This document shows positions 1 through 9,055 of a stretch of DNA of 40,222 nucleotides, piece after piece; position 1 is the stretch's first letter; the number at the start of each line of letters is the position of its first letter. Position numbers and translations under genes: made by a program. Below the pieces are notes generated by a model. That model did no database searches, was not told where the DNA came from, and was given only the letters and a program-made list of their open reading frames with translations. The DNA comes from an uncultured Truepera sp. (GTDB lineage Bacteria > Deinococcota > Deinococci > Deinococcales > Trueperaceae): NCBI GenBank assembly GCA_902806425.1, contig CADCWP010000046.1, positions 1 to 40,222 of the forward strand, written 5' to 3'.

Positions 1-37
1 ACCAACCGCCAGACCGCAGAGGCACCCGCGTACGCCG

Positions 38-1087
38 TCAATGAGTGTGTGAGCCATGTGTCCTTTCCCCGGCACGTTTCGACAGTTGCTCGAGCTTTTC
101 TGATAGCTTTGTTCCCGCCAAAAAAGGTAGGGCGACGCCCCGGAGCGGGGCGTTTAGGTTGGCTAGAGCGTCGTTGGGAGGCCGTCCCAGCGCGCCACAG
201 AGCGCGCCGACGAGAGGCGCGAGCCCGACGACGCGGGGCAGGGCCAGCGCGATAAAAAGTGAGCGTTGGGGGTCGCCGCGTGTGGTCTTGATAATCGAGA
301 GCGCGGCGGGCACTGTTTCGGCGGCGGCGTCTCCGTAGCTGTAGGCTCTGTTGGTAACGATCTCGTTGAGCTGTGCGATGAAGCCGAACGTTCCCTGATC
401 CTCTCTCACGCACCCCAGTGCGCGACGCGCCGCCTCAAAAATCCAGCTCCCTTCGGGCAGGCACCGAACCGCGGCGTCTACACAGTCGTTCGGGTCGGCT
501 CCTTGCAGCGCCATCACTAGCGCCGCCGTCACGGCCTGCGCGCCCCACACGCCGTCCTCGGCGTTGGTGATGCCCGCGTCTTGCCGCGTAGCCTCGAGCG
601 CCGCGTTCGCGTCGGCGACCACACAGGCCGTGGCGAGCGCCCGAAAACAGGCGGTGTCGTCGAAATAGTGCGGGTTGTCGTACCCCGTAACGGGCGGCAC
701 CTTCCCGTGTCGCAAGTTTGTAAGGGCGGCAAGCTGAGAGATCGTCAACTTCAATGACGCTTCGGCCGCGAGTTTTTGCCAGGCCGCCGTAGCACGCTCG
801 AGTGAATAGTTACCGCCCTCACCTGTAAGCACCTGGAGCTGAAAGATAAACCACTCGGCGCGGGGGCCGGGACCGGGTTTGAGGGCTTCGGTCGGCTGGT
901 TCAGCGCGAACGGCAAGTTGACCTCGAGGAGACCGTCCGCCTCACTCTGCACGTCAAGTTCGCGCCGCTTTCGCCGCGTCCAGAAGGGCAGCAGAAAACT
1001 GCGCTCATATAGGCTCGTCCAGGAGAGCTGCTCGCCTAAGACCAGTCCGCTGAGCACGGGCGCTGTACGGCCCTCTACGCTTCGCAC
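38..1087 (-). CDS. Degenerate ADP-ribosylglycohydrolase-family protein
   Basis: A 349-residue paralogue of the gene just upstream, last in the ABC-transporter operon. The GTG start lies 13 bases inside the upstream gene, behind a GAGG in that gene's last codons, so translation is probably coupled. The family's N-terminal GDALG-type segment is replaced by GLVLGEQLSWTS. A DDT motif survives (YFDDTACF, near residue 145). The C-terminal DADT metal site of its neighbour is replaced by GDPQRSLF. Family members normally need both acidic clusters to hold two metal ions, so I infer lost or altered catalysis. It could be a binding or regulatory partner of its neighbour. Family assignment is by alignment to the neighbour by eye. 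Confidence 0.75.
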   Translation of the reverse strand: MRSVEGRTAPVLSGLVLGEQLSWTSLYERSFLLPFWTRRKRRELDVQSEADGLLEVNLPFALNQPTEALKPGPGPRAEWFIFQLQVLTGEGGNYSLERATAAWQKLAAEASLKLTISQLAALTNLRHGKVPPVTGYDNPHYFDDTACFRALATACVVADANAALEATRQDAGITNAEDGVWGAQAVTAALVMALQGADPNDCVDAAVRCLPEGSWIFEAARRALGCVREDQGTFGFIAQLNEIVTNRAYSYGDAAAETVPAALSIIKTTRGDPQRSLFIALALPRVVGLAPLVGALCGALGRPPNDALANLNAPLRGVALPFLAGTKLSEKLEQLSKRAGERTHGSHTH

Positions 1088-2055
1088 GGTGCAGCCTCAT
1101 CCGCGAGGACGGCGAGTTCATCGGCGACTGTGTACGGATTTAAGCCGCGGACGCTTCCCAGGCAGCGTCCGGTCGCCTCCCCGACCTTATTGCGCCATTC
1201 CGAGGGAAGCCCGCTGTACCCCACCTTAGCGCCCAAAACGGCTCCGGCGATGGCGGCTACGGTGTCGGCGTCACGACCTAGGTTCACGGCGGCGAGGACG
1301 GTCTCCCTAAAATCCCCACGACCCGCAGCGAGCAGCCCGAAGGCCAACCCGACGGCTTCCGGCGCGAGGTCCGCCCACGGGTAGTAGGTCACGGCCAGCG
1401 CGTCGTGTAGAGGCTGCACAGCGTCTCGAGCACTGTCAAGAGGCTCCGCAAGGTCCAGCGCGCGGCGAATCTCCCGAGAGGTCCAGCTATCCGATGGAAC
1501 AGCTTGCAACGCTGAGCCGACGATCTGCTCGAGCGGCGCGCCGCCCATCGCCACGCTTACGGCGGCGGCCACCGCCAGACCGCCGTAGAGACCTTCACCC
1601 GCGTGGCTCACGACCCCATCTTCGGCGGCGAGCCGACACGCGGCCACCGGACGTCCAGGACAGACGACGCCGTAAGGCGCGGCGCGCATGGCGAAGCCGT
1701 CGCTCCAGCTGTGGTAGTGCCTGCCTGAAAGGGGCGGGCGGAGACCACGCCGGAGGTTTTCAATCGCGGCCATCTCGCTGAACCCTGCTCCTTTAAAGGG
1801 ACCGGGGGACGGAACGATGTGGGTAAGCCACGCCTCGGCGAAATGGCTGCTTGTGACTTTGTAACCGTGCTCGAGCAGCACCTTGGCGGAGAAGAGGGTG
1901 TATTCGGTGTCGTCGCTGACCGCCGCGTCGCCTATAAAGCCCCCTATGTAGCCCCATCTGGCCCGGATAGCCTCCGGCGTCCAGCCTTCGGTGGGCTGAC
2001 CGAGCGCGTCGCCTACGGCCAGCCCCACCAGACAGCCCCTCGCCGCGTCGCTCAC
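1075..2055 (-). CDS. ADP-ribosylglycohydrolase family protein
   Basis: 326 residues, the usual length of the DraG/ARH family, which hydrolyses the N- or O-glycosidic bond of ADP-ribose on proteins or small molecules using two metal ions. Visible motifs are AVGDALGQPTEG at the N-terminus, VSDDTEYTLF around residue 47 and NLGRDADTVAAIAGA around residue 258; the acidic residues of the last two are the expected metal ligands. The GTG start is four bases after the binding-protein stop, with GAGG just upstream. Its place in a sugar-type ABC operon suggests a small imported ribosyl compound as substrate rather than a modified protein. That is an inference from context only. Confidence 0.88.
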   Translation of the reverse strand: MSDAARGCLVGLAVGDALGQPTEGWTPEAIRARWGYIGGFIGDAAVSDDTEYTLFSAKVLLEHGYKVTSSHFAEAWLTHIVPSPGPFKGAGFSEMAAIENLRRGLRPPLSGRHYHSWSDGFAMRAAPYGVVCPGRPVAACRLAAEDGVVSHAGEGLYGGLAVAAAVSVAMGGAPLEQIVGSALQAVPSDSWTSREIRRALDLAEPLDSARDAVQPLHDALAVTYYPWADLAPEAVGLAFGLLAAGRGDFRETVLAAVNLGRDADTVAAIAGAVLGAKVGYSGLPSEWRNKVGEATGRCLGSVRGLNPYTVADELAVLADEAAPCEA

Positions 2056-2059
2056 TTCC

Positions 2060-3337
2060 TCAGCGGCCCAGCACGCGGGTTCCCTCGCGCTCGAGGCGCT
2101 CCGCCGCTTCGTCGACCGTGATGCGGTTCGCGAACAGCTCCTGGAAAATGGGCTGCGCGACCCGGCTCGAGAACTCCTCGAAGTTGGGAACGCGTTGCCA
2201 GTTCGCCATCGTGAGGTATTTTGCAGACTCAGTAGCGACGTTCCAACCCGCCTCCTGGGTCTGAAACTCGGGGCGCTCGAACGAGGTGGTGCGGGTGGGG
2301 AAGAGCCAGTCGCCCTGCGCGAGCGTCGCCATGTTTTGGCTGTTCAGGAAGAACTCTACGAACTGCGCGGCGGCCTCCTGGTTGGGTGAAGCCGCGGGAA
2401 TGCTCAGCGTCTGCGTCGACGACCCCTGATTCTGCGTTTCGGCCTTAAGCGGCGGCAACACGCCCCAGTTGAAGTCCTGGGGTCCGCTCTCGACAATCTG
2501 CTGGCGCGCCCACACCCCGATGCCCGGCAACATGGCGTAGCGGCCCTCGAAAAATCCCGGGAAGAGTTCCGGCCCGGAGAGGCCGACGCCGTCTTGGGCG
2601 ATGCTCGGATTCTCGTACAGCATGTCCGTCATCAGGTGGAGAAACGCTTTTTCGGCGTCCCCGACCCGGACGACCCACCTACCGTCTTCTTCGTAAAAAT
2701 ACTGACCGCCGAAGCCGATGCTCAGGTTCAGCACGAAGTTGACGGGTGAACTCAGCCCGACCGCGGAGCCCCACTGGTCGATCTTCCCGTCTCCGTCGGT
2801 GTCTTTGGTGAGCTGCAAGGAGGCGTCGCGGTACTCTTCCCAGGTCCAGGGGTCGTCGACAGTGGGCGGCTCTATGCCCTCTTCCTCGAGCAGGTCTCGG
2901 TTATACAAAACGATGCGAGACTCCCACAAAAAGGGCACGCCCCAGAGCTCGCCGTTCTCGCCTTCGACGGTAGCCCAGGCACCCTCGACCACGTCGTTTG
3001 CAAGGTCGCCTGAGATCAGCGGCGCGAGGTCGGTGAGGTAGCCGCGCGCCCCAAAATCTTTGATCTGGGTGGACTCGTAGTGGAACACATCAGGCACGGC
3101 TTGCGTCTCGAACGAGGTGATGAGGTAGTCGTTGATCGAACCCCAATCGACCTGCTGATACTCGACTTGGATGTCCGGGTTGGCCTCGTTCCACGCCGCC
3201 ACGATCACTTTGACCGAGGCGATAGCCTGCTCCTGCCAGGCGAGGCTGACAAACCTCAGTTGGGTAGGTTCCTGAGCGAACGCGGAGGCCGAGCTGATGA
3301 TCAGGCCTGCTAAAACGGTGCGGAAAGTTGCTCTCAT
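2060..3337 (-). CDS. ABC transporter sugar-type substrate-binding protein
   Basis: 425 residues with a clear Sec signal peptide (MRATFRTVLAGLIISSASAFA, then QEPTQ). It is the extracytoplasmic family-1 solute-binding protein of a MalE/UgpB-like system and captures the ligand for the two permeases upstream. The ATG follows a strong GGAGGG ribosome site. Features typical of the family are the WNEANPDIQVEYQQVDWGS segment and a calcium-like DTDGDGKIDQWG loop near residue 165. It lies 58 bases after the MalG-like permease gene and is followed by two ADP-ribosylglycohydrolase genes. The ligand cannot be read from the sequence; a sugar, polyol or ribosyl compound is likely. Confidence 0.92.
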   Translation of the reverse strand: MRATFRTVLAGLIISSASAFAQEPTQLRFVSLAWQEQAIASVKVIVAAWNEANPDIQVEYQQVDWGSINDYLITSFETQAVPDVFHYESTQIKDFGARGYLTDLAPLISGDLANDVVEGAWATVEGENGELWGVPFLWESRIVLYNRDLLEEEGIEPPTVDDPWTWEEYRDASLQLTKDTDGDGKIDQWGSAVGLSSPVNFVLNLSIGFGGQYFYEEDGRWVVRVGDAEKAFLHLMTDMLYENPSIAQDGVGLSGPELFPGFFEGRYAMLPGIGVWARQQIVESGPQDFNWGVLPPLKAETQNQGSSTQTLSIPAASPNQEAAAQFVEFFLNSQNMATLAQGDWLFPTRTTSFERPEFQTQEAGWNVATESAKYLTMANWQRVPNFEEFSSRVAQPIFQELFANRITVDEAAERLEREGTRVLGR

Positions 3338-3395
3338 GGGTTGGCCCTCCTAGGCGACATTTTGGGTGATTTTCGGCGGTCGGGTCGGCGCTACG

Positions 3396-4235
3396 TCATT
3401 GCTTGACACCCCCTGATAAAAGGCCCGAAACCAGGCCCCTTTGAATAAAGCCGAACAGGATAAGGGTGGGGATGGTAGCGATCACGCTGCCCGCCGCGAG
3501 CGGACCCCAACGCGCCAGCCCCTCGATGCCCCGAAAGCGGGCGAGATTGATCTGAATCGTCTGCAACTCGGGCGATTTAAGGAGCACGAGCGCGAAGAAA
3601 AATTCGTTCCAAGCATTTATAAAGGCGTATAACCCGGTGGCGACGAGACCGGGCAGAATCAGTGGAATCAAAATCTGAGTGATGATCCGCAGGTGGTTCG
3701 CGCCGTCGATGGCCGCCGCGAGTTCGATCTCTACGGGGATGTTTTGAACGTAGCCGCGGAGCATCCAGATCACGAAGGGCAAGCTCCACACCACATAGAC
3801 GAGCACGAGCCCGAGATGGGTATTGCCTAAAGAGAGGCGGTTGAGAATCAGGAATAGCGGGATGATGATCAAAATCAGCGGGAATGCTTGGGAGACGAGA
3901 ATCCAGCCGATGACGGGCTGGTTGATGCCCTTCGGCCTGCGCGCGAGCACGTAGGCCGCGGGCGTAGCGATAAGGAGCGTGAGCAGCGCCGAGGCGACGC
4001 TGACCTTGAGCGTGTTGAGCGCCGACCCCACGATGCGCTCCTCCCTCACGGCGGTGAGGTAGTTTTCAAACGTCACCTGCTGCGGCAACAGGCTTCCGCC
4101 CCGCATCATGATCTCGCTGCTCGACTTAAGCGAGGTAAAGATCAGCCATAAAAAGGGGAACGCCAAAAAGAACACGAAGGCGTATAAAAGGACCGTCATA
4201 AACAGTCTGGGGACAACCTTACGCTCTCCAACCAC
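3396..4235 (-). CDS. Carbohydrate ABC transporter permease, MalG-like
   Basis: Inner-membrane permease of about 279 residues with six predicted hydrophobic segments. It has the cytoplasmic EAA loop that docks the ATPase (ELAAAIDGANHLRIITQI, about residue 172) and the MalG-type ending FIQRGLVSGLLSGGVKQ. The track starts it at 4244, but that GTG has no room for a ribosome site. A second GTG at 4235 is preceded by GGAGG with eight-base spacing, so I prefer it; it begins one base after the upstream permease stop. It forms the transmembrane channel with the MalF-like partner. No ATPase gene is nearby. Confidence 0.92.
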   Translation of the reverse strand: MVGERKVVPRLFMTVLLYAFVFFLAFPFLWLIFTSLKSSSEIMMRGGSLLPQQVTFENYLTAVREERIVGSALNTLKVSVASALLTLLIATPAAYVLARRPKGINQPVIGWILVSQAFPLILIIIPLFLILNRLSLGNTHLGLVLVYVVWSLPFVIWMLRGYVQNIPVEIELAAAIDGANHLRIITQILIPLILPGLVATGLYAFINAWNEFFFALVLLKSPELQTIQINLARFRGIEGLARWGPLAAGSVIATIPTLILFGFIQRGLVSGLLSGGVKQ

Positions 4236-4236
4236 C

Positions 4237-5124
4237 CTACGCACCTCCGTCGGAGCTGTACTGACTACGGAGGTACAAGACGAGCACGATCCCGACCACC
4301 AAGGTCATCGCTGTGCCGAGCGCGGACGCGTACGCCAGGTTGCCGAACTGAAACGCCTCTTCATAGGCGAACAGCATCGGAAGCCGGGTCGACCCCGACG
4401 GACCACCCTCGGTGAGAACGAATACCAGCCCGAACGAGTTGAAATTCCACATAAATTGCAGCGCCGAAATGGAGATTAAAACGGGTTTCATGAGCGGCAG
4501 TGTGACGTTGCGGAACTGAGCCCGACTCGCCGCGCCGTCTATGGCCGCGGCCTCCCTCAACTCCTGCGGGATCGACTGTAGACCTGCTAGGAGCACGATG
4601 GTGGTCGTCGGCAGGGACGACCAGATGCCCACTAAGATAACGGCGGGTAGCGCCCAGACAAACGAGTTGAGCCAGTTCACCGGCTGGCTCAGGACGCCCA
4701 GCTGCTGAAGCGTGGTGTTGAGCAGCCCCGCCTCCGGGTGGTAGATAAGACGCCACATCAGCCCCTTGATCACAGGCGGGATGGCCCAGGGAGCCAGCAC
4801 CAGAACCCGCGCGAGCGTCTGTCCGGGCAGCCGCGCGTTTAACAGCGACGCCAGGATAAACCCCAGTACCACCTCGCCGACGGTGACCAGAACCGTCCAG
4901 ATGGCCCCGATGCGAAACGATTGCCAGAAGAGGTAGTCGGTGAGCAGAAAGCGGAAGTTGTCGAACCATACGAAGGTGGTGACGCTATTGCCGAGTTCGT
5001 AGTCCGTAAAACCCAGGTAGATGCCCTGCAAAAGCGGCGCGACCGAGAAGATGAGGATGGGCACGAATGCGGGCAGGAGCAGCCACAGCGGGATGCCGAG
5101 GCCTTTACCTTTAGATCGCAGCAC
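4237..5124 (-). CDS. Carbohydrate ABC transporter permease, MalF-like
   Basis: 295-residue integral membrane permease and first gene of the operon. It shows an N-terminal hydrophobic segment, repeated hydrophobic helices and the EAA motif ELREAAAIDGAASRAQF near residue 188. Start is a GTG behind AAGGG with seven-base spacing. The binding-protein-dependent transport fold needs this subunit, the MalG-like partner and two ATPase copies. Upstream DNA immediately becomes coding sequence of a truncated esterase on the other strand, and I see no convincing promoter there. The operon's original promoter may therefore have been lost or replaced. Confidence 0.92.
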   Translation of the reverse strand: MLRSKGKGLGIPLWLLLPAFVPILIFSVAPLLQGIYLGFTDYELGNSVTTFVWFDNFRFLLTDYLFWQSFRIGAIWTVLVTVGEVVLGFILASLLNARLPGQTLARVLVLAPWAIPPVIKGLMWRLIYHPEAGLLNTTLQQLGVLSQPVNWLNSFVWALPAVILVGIWSSLPTTTIVLLAGLQSIPQELREAAAIDGAASRAQFRNVTLPLMKPVLISISALQFMWNFNSFGLVFVLTEGGPSGSTRLPMLFAYEEAFQFGNLAYASALGTAMTLVVGIVLVLYLRSQYSSDGGA

Positions 5125-5860
5125 GGATCAACCCTTTGGGCTCGAGTATCCTGTCCTCTACCTCCTGCACGGCAGCGGCGGCGATGAAACGTCGTGGCAT
5201 ACGGGCATAGGGGTGCTCGATACGCTTATAAAAGCGGGCAAGGTACCGCCTGCTATCGCCGTAGCACCGCGCGCCGCGCACTGGTGGGTGGACACGGTAG
5301 AACCGTTTGAACGCGCCTTTATAATTGAGCTCATCCCGTTCGTCGACACGGCGTACCGGACGATCTCCTTGCGGGAAGGGAGAGCCGTTGCTGGCTTTTC
5401 GATGGGTGGCTACGGCGCGTTGCGGTACGCTCTGGCGTACCCGGAGTGGTTCGCCGCCGCCATTTTGCTGAGCCCGGCGCTGTATAACGCTCTGCCGCCG
5501 CCGGGCTCGAGTGCGCTGACCGGAGCGTTCGGTACCCCCTTCGACCCGGCGCTATGGTCTCGGCTCAACTATCCTGAAACGCTGAAAAGCTACGTCGAAA
5601 AAGGCTTCGAGGTGCCGATCTTTATCGCCGTTGGTGATGACGAGTGGAACGAGCCCGCGGGGTGGCAGTACAACGTCGAGTATCAAGCGGTGCTTCTTTT
5701 TGAACGTCTGTGTAAGGAATTGGGCCGTGCGGCAACACTCCGTATCGCGAGCGGAGGCCATGATTGGGAGCTGTGGGCACCGATGTTCGGCGCAGGGCTA
5801 GCGTACATCACCCGATTTCTCGCGCTTCCACACCATCGTCCTGAACCTAAGTCTGTTTAG
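5093..5860 (+). pseudogene. 5'-truncated esterase (esterase D/PF00756-like)
   Basis: Homology to the alpha/beta-hydrolase esterase family begins abruptly at about base 5138 with LEYPVLYLLHGSGGDETSW. It carries the oxyanion loop, the nucleophile motif GFSMGGYGA, a later GDDEWNEP aspartate and GGHDWELW histidine, so the triad is complete. Members normally have 30-40 residues before this point, covering the first beta strands. Here that stretch is replaced by antisense sequence of the permease gene. No start codon with a ribosome site lies close to the homology; ATG 5093 is only formally available. I call it a truncated gene left by recombination, though expression of a shortened protein cannot be excluded. 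Confidence 0.7.
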
Positions 5861-6065
5861 CCTCGAGCCTCGCCGAGACGGCGTATCGGTAACGGGTAAC
5901 GTGCTCGGCGAGCAGGTTGCACTCGGCATAACAACCATCGCCAAGTCCGCGCCAAGCTTTAACAAATATGGCGGCTTTACGGTCGGGGGCTGAGGTGCGA
6001 CAAGCGCCCCGTTCGTTCATAACAAGAAGCTTCACCGTGAGCGACCGACGGGTCACCCGACGCGC

Positions 6066-6941
6066 TCAGGTACCCTCGGGCTTGAGCTTTTTGAAGACTT
6101 CACCACGAGCAAATTCGCCTCCGTACTGCGGAAAGGTAACACGGCTGTCGCGCAGATTCTTCAAGCTTTGCGTCATCCCCAGGGTGCCGAGTTCGCGCGT
6201 CCGCGTAACCCGGTCGAGGTCGAGTATCTCGGTGACGACCGTTTCCTGTCCTGAGGCGCGCTGAACAACGCGTCCGTCGGGGTCGATGATCTGCGAATAG
6301 CCGCCGCCCCAGGGGCCGACGCCGTTGATATCGACGAAGTAACACTGGTTCGTGATCGCGTGGGACTGACCCAAGACGAGCTCGAGCTCGCGGTCCCCGG
6401 AGGTCGTCAGCGTCGGATGCAAGACCACTTCGGCCCCCAGCCAAGCGAGCGTCCGAACCGTTTCGGGAAACCACATGTCGTAACAGATTGACAAGCCGAA
6501 CCTGCCGATGCCCGGAATATCGAACACACAAAATTCGTCTCCGGCGGTAAATTCTGCCTCGAATGGGTACCAAGGGAACAGCTTGCGGTACTTGGCGACG
6601 ATCTCGCCCGCGGGCGAGATCACAATAGCCGTGTTGAAAAGTTTCCCGTCCTCGAGTTCATAGAGGCTGCCTGGTAACAACCAGCGCTTTTCCTTGCGGG
6701 CTAAGGCGCAGAGCCGGTCGCTCAGCGGGCCGGGGATCGACTGTTGTACACCGGCCAGAACCTGTGGCGAGGGTGGTGTGCTGAACTGCATCACGCCGGG
6801 GGCGGCCAGCTCGTGAAATACCACCAGCTCGACCCAGGGGACGCTGCGCGCCAGGTCACGAACAAAACCGGCCATCTTCTCGACGGTAGCGTCGACGTCC
6901 CAAGGGACGACCGACATCTGCACGCCTGCGAGTCCGAACAA
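6066..6941 (-). CDS. Carbon-nitrogen hydrolase (nitrilase superfamily)
   Basis: 291 residues. The superfamily triad is visible: Glu44 in VVFHELAAPG, Lys120 in KYRKLFPWYP and Cys153 in LSICYDMWFPE. Members hydrolyse amides, carbamoyl compounds or nitriles through a cysteine thioester in the cytosol. The FPWYPFE loop and the FVDINGVGPWGGGYSQIIDPDG stretch are typical of aliphatic amidase or N-carbamoyl-amide types, but the substrate is not readable. The start is a TTG with only a distant GGAAGG, so it is uncertain by a few codons. It is the last gene of the minus-strand catabolic arm, 65 bases after the SDR gene, which suggests one step handles a C-N bond. Confidence 0.88.
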   Translation of the reverse strand: MFGLAGVQMSVVPWDVDATVEKMAGFVRDLARSVPWVELVVFHELAAPGVMQFSTPPSPQVLAGVQQSIPGPLSDRLCALARKEKRWLLPGSLYELEDGKLFNTAIVISPAGEIVAKYRKLFPWYPFEAEFTAGDEFCVFDIPGIGRFGLSICYDMWFPETVRTLAWLGAEVVLHPTLTTSGDRELELVLGQSHAITNQCYFVDINGVGPWGGGYSQIIDPDGRVVQRASGQETVVTEILDLDRVTRTRELGTLGMTQSLKNLRDSRVTFPQYGGEFARGEVFKKLKPEGT

Positions 6942-7006
6942 TCTGGCTATGGGGTCACCTTCCTCACTGTGTCTTAAGCTCAGTGTTTTAAGTTCAGTGT
7001 CCTAAG

Positions 7007-7759
7007 TCAGCCGTTGCCGAGCGGACGACCGCCGTCTACTGGGATGATGCAACCCGTTGAAAAGCTCAGCGCGGCGGCGACGGCGTAGACCGCTGCGGCT
7101 ACGTCGTCGGCAGTGGCGAGGCGTCCCAGCGGGGTGTTCGCCGCCTGCGCCTGCGCCCATGCGGGCTCGAGCCGCTGTGAATAAGCTCCCTGTACGAGTC
7201 CGGGAGCGACCGACATCACCCGTATAGCGGGCGCGAGCGCCCGTGCCAGGGATTTGGTCATCGCGTCGAGCGCAGCCTTCGACGCGCAGTAGGCCACGTT
7301 CGACCCCTCTCCTGTGGTCCCGGCGACCGACGAGATGTTGACGACGACGCCCGCGCCGCTCGCGCGCAGAAGGGGCTCGAAGGCGCGCACCGCCGAGAAA
7401 GCGCCGCGCCAGTTGACGCGGAAAATCTCGTCGATAAGCCCATCGTCAAGTGTATGGAGGTCGTCGTGGGCGACGTAGCGGGTAAAGCCCGCGTTGTTGA
7501 CCAACACGTCCAAGCGACCATAGGCATCCCCGACCTCCAGGGCGAGGCGACCTAGCGAAGGGGTGTCCGTGACGTCGGCCTGCCCCAGCCAGTGTCCGTC
7601 ACCGGGCAACGCCGCGAGCAGTGCTCTCGCCTCATCCGCGCTGCGGCGGTACGTTACGACGACGTGGTACCCCTCAGCGGCTAGGCGGCGGCAGATGGCC
7701 GAGCCGATCTCTCCCGCGGCTCCGGTGACGAGGGCGACGCGGCCCGCTGGTTCGGTCAC
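7007..7759 (-). CDS. SDR-family NAD(P)-dependent oxidoreductase
   Basis: 250-residue classical short-chain dehydrogenase. It has the Rossmann glycine motif TGAAGEIG at residues 12-19, NNAG at 88-91, Asn115, Ser143/144, and the catalytic pair Tyr157-Lys161 in YCASK. The C-terminal PVDGGRP is standard. These enzymes oxidise or reduce a carbonyl/alcohol with NAD(P). The GTG start lies three bases after the stop of the HisD-family gene, so the two dehydrogenases are co-translated and may act in sequence. TYRRS after the second beta strand hints at NADP, but this is weak. Confidence 0.9.
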   Translation of the reverse strand: MTEPAGRVALVTGAAGEIGSAICRRLAAEGYHVVVTYRRSADEARALLAALPGDGHWLGQADVTDTPSLGRLALEVGDAYGRLDVLVNNAGFTRYVAHDDLHTLDDGLIDEIFRVNWRGAFSAVRAFEPLLRASGAGVVVNISSVAGTTGEGSNVAYCASKAALDAMTKSLARALAPAIRVMSVAPGLVQGAYSQRLEPAWAQAQAANTPLGRLATADDVAAAVYAVAAALSFSTGCIIPVDGGRPLGNG

Positions 7760-7762
7760 TGC

Positions 7763-9055
7763 CTACTTGGCGACCGGCGTGCGGTCCCCGTAGCGGCGCA
7801 CCCGCAGCGCGGCCTGTTCGCGGTGGGCGGCGAAGCCCTCTAAGTCGCACACCTTGACGCAGTTTTCACCGATCACGACGCTCGCCTCGGGGGTGCAGCG
7901 CTGGTAAGTCACGGTTTTAAGAAACTTCCCGGCCCACAGCCCCCCGGTATAGCGCGCGGCGCGGTTTGTCGGCAGGATGTGGTTCGTGCCGATGGTCTTG
8001 TCGCCGTAAGCCACGTTCGTTTCCGGCCCCAAAAAGAGCGAGCCATAGTTGGTCAAGTGCTCGAGAAAGTAATCGGGGTCTTCGGTCAGGATTTCGACGT
8101 GCTCGGAGGCGATGCGGTCTGTTTCGGTGACGAGTTCCTCACGCGAGTCGACCAGCAAGACTTGACCGCAGTCGCGCCACGCTTGACCGGCGACGTCGGC
8201 GGTGGCGAGCACGCTGAGTTGCCGTTCGATCTCAGCCTCCAGGCTGTTCGCCAGCCGTTCGCTCGAGGTCAGCAAGACAGCTACCGAGGTCGGCCCGTGC
8301 TCGGCTTGTCCCAGGAGGTCGGTCGCCACCATTTCTACGTCGGCGGTGTCGTCGGCGACGACCAAAATCTCGGTGGGGCCGGCGAGCAGGTCGATGCCCA
8401 CGGTACCGAACAGCTGCCGTTTGGCCTCGGCGACGTAGGCGTTTCCGGGGCCGACCAGAAAGTCGACCGGCTCTAAATCCTCGGTCCCGTAGGCCATCGC
8501 CGCAAGCGCCTGAACGCCACCCAAGACAAGAATTTCGTCGGCCCCCGCGAGCGCCATCGTCGCGACCGTGGCCGGGTGCGGCTGGCCGTTCCTAGGCGGG
8601 GTGCAGGCGACGACCCGGCGCACGCCCGCCGCTTTCGCGGTAGCGACGCTCATAAAGGGCGAAATGACCATCGGGTAGCGGCCCCCCGGCGCGTAACAGC
8701 CGACCGAGTCGATGGGGATGTGGCGGTGCCCCAAGGTCACACCGGGCAGGGTTTCGATCTCGACGTCGTGCATACTCGAGCGCTGCGCCTCGGCGAAACG
8801 GGTGATCTGCTCGAGCGAAAACTGGAGCGCGCTCAGCTCGTCCGGGGCGAGCGAGGCGACCGCCGCGTCGATCTCCTCTTGGCTCAAGCGAAAGCTCTCG
8901 GGGTTGTAGCGGTCGAACGTTTCCGAGTACCGCCTTACCGCCGCGTCGCCCTCACGCCGCACGTCTGTAAGGATCGACTTGACGGTCTCCTCGACCTGCG
9001 CGGTGAGGGTCTCCAAAATCTCGACTTCGGTACCGGACTTGATGGTTTTCAGCAT
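7763..9055 (-). CDS. hisD: Histidinol dehydrogenase-family oxidoreductase, probably a catabolic paralogue
   Basis: The track starts at GTG 9073, but AAGGAG five bases before ATG 9055 marks the true start, giving 430 residues. The zinc and catalytic residues of HisD align: Gln250 and His253 (LGQAEHG), Glu318-His319 (ASEHVEI), Asp352 and His411. HisD oxidises an alcohol through an aldehyde to an acid with two NAD. No other histidine gene is near; neighbours are an aldolase, a LacI regulator, an SDR and a nitrilase. The GDKTIGTNH and FLKTVTYQ segments are, from memory, more like HisD-fold catabolic enzymes such as HpsN-type dehydrogenases than biosynthetic HisD. The symbol therefore marks the family, not a proven histidine role. 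Confidence 0.85.
   Translation of the reverse strand: MLKTIKSGTEVEILETLTAQVEETVKSILTDVRREGDAAVRRYSETFDRYNPESFRLSQEEIDAAVASLAPDELSALQFSLEQITRFAEAQRSSMHDVEIETLPGVTLGHRHIPIDSVGCYAPGGRYPMVISPFMSVATAKAAGVRRVVACTPPRNGQPHPATVATMALAGADEILVLGGVQALAAMAYGTEDLEPVDFLVGPGNAYVAEAKRQLFGTVGIDLLAGPTEILVVADDTADVEMVATDLLGQAEHGPTSVAVLLTSSERLANSLEAEIERQLSVLATADVAGQAWRDCGQVLLVDSREELVTETDRIASEHVEILTEDPDYFLEHLTNYGSLFLGPETNVAYGDKTIGTNHILPTNRAARYTGGLWAGKFLKTVTYQRCTPEASVVIGENCVKVCDLEGFAAHREQAALRVRRYGDRTPVAK

Noticed and set aside
5847-6056. 69-residue minus-strand ORF after the nitrilase gene
   Set aside because: GTG start without a ribosome site, no recognisable family, and its first part overlaps the convergent esterase end. 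It could be a remnant, but nothing supports it as a gene.
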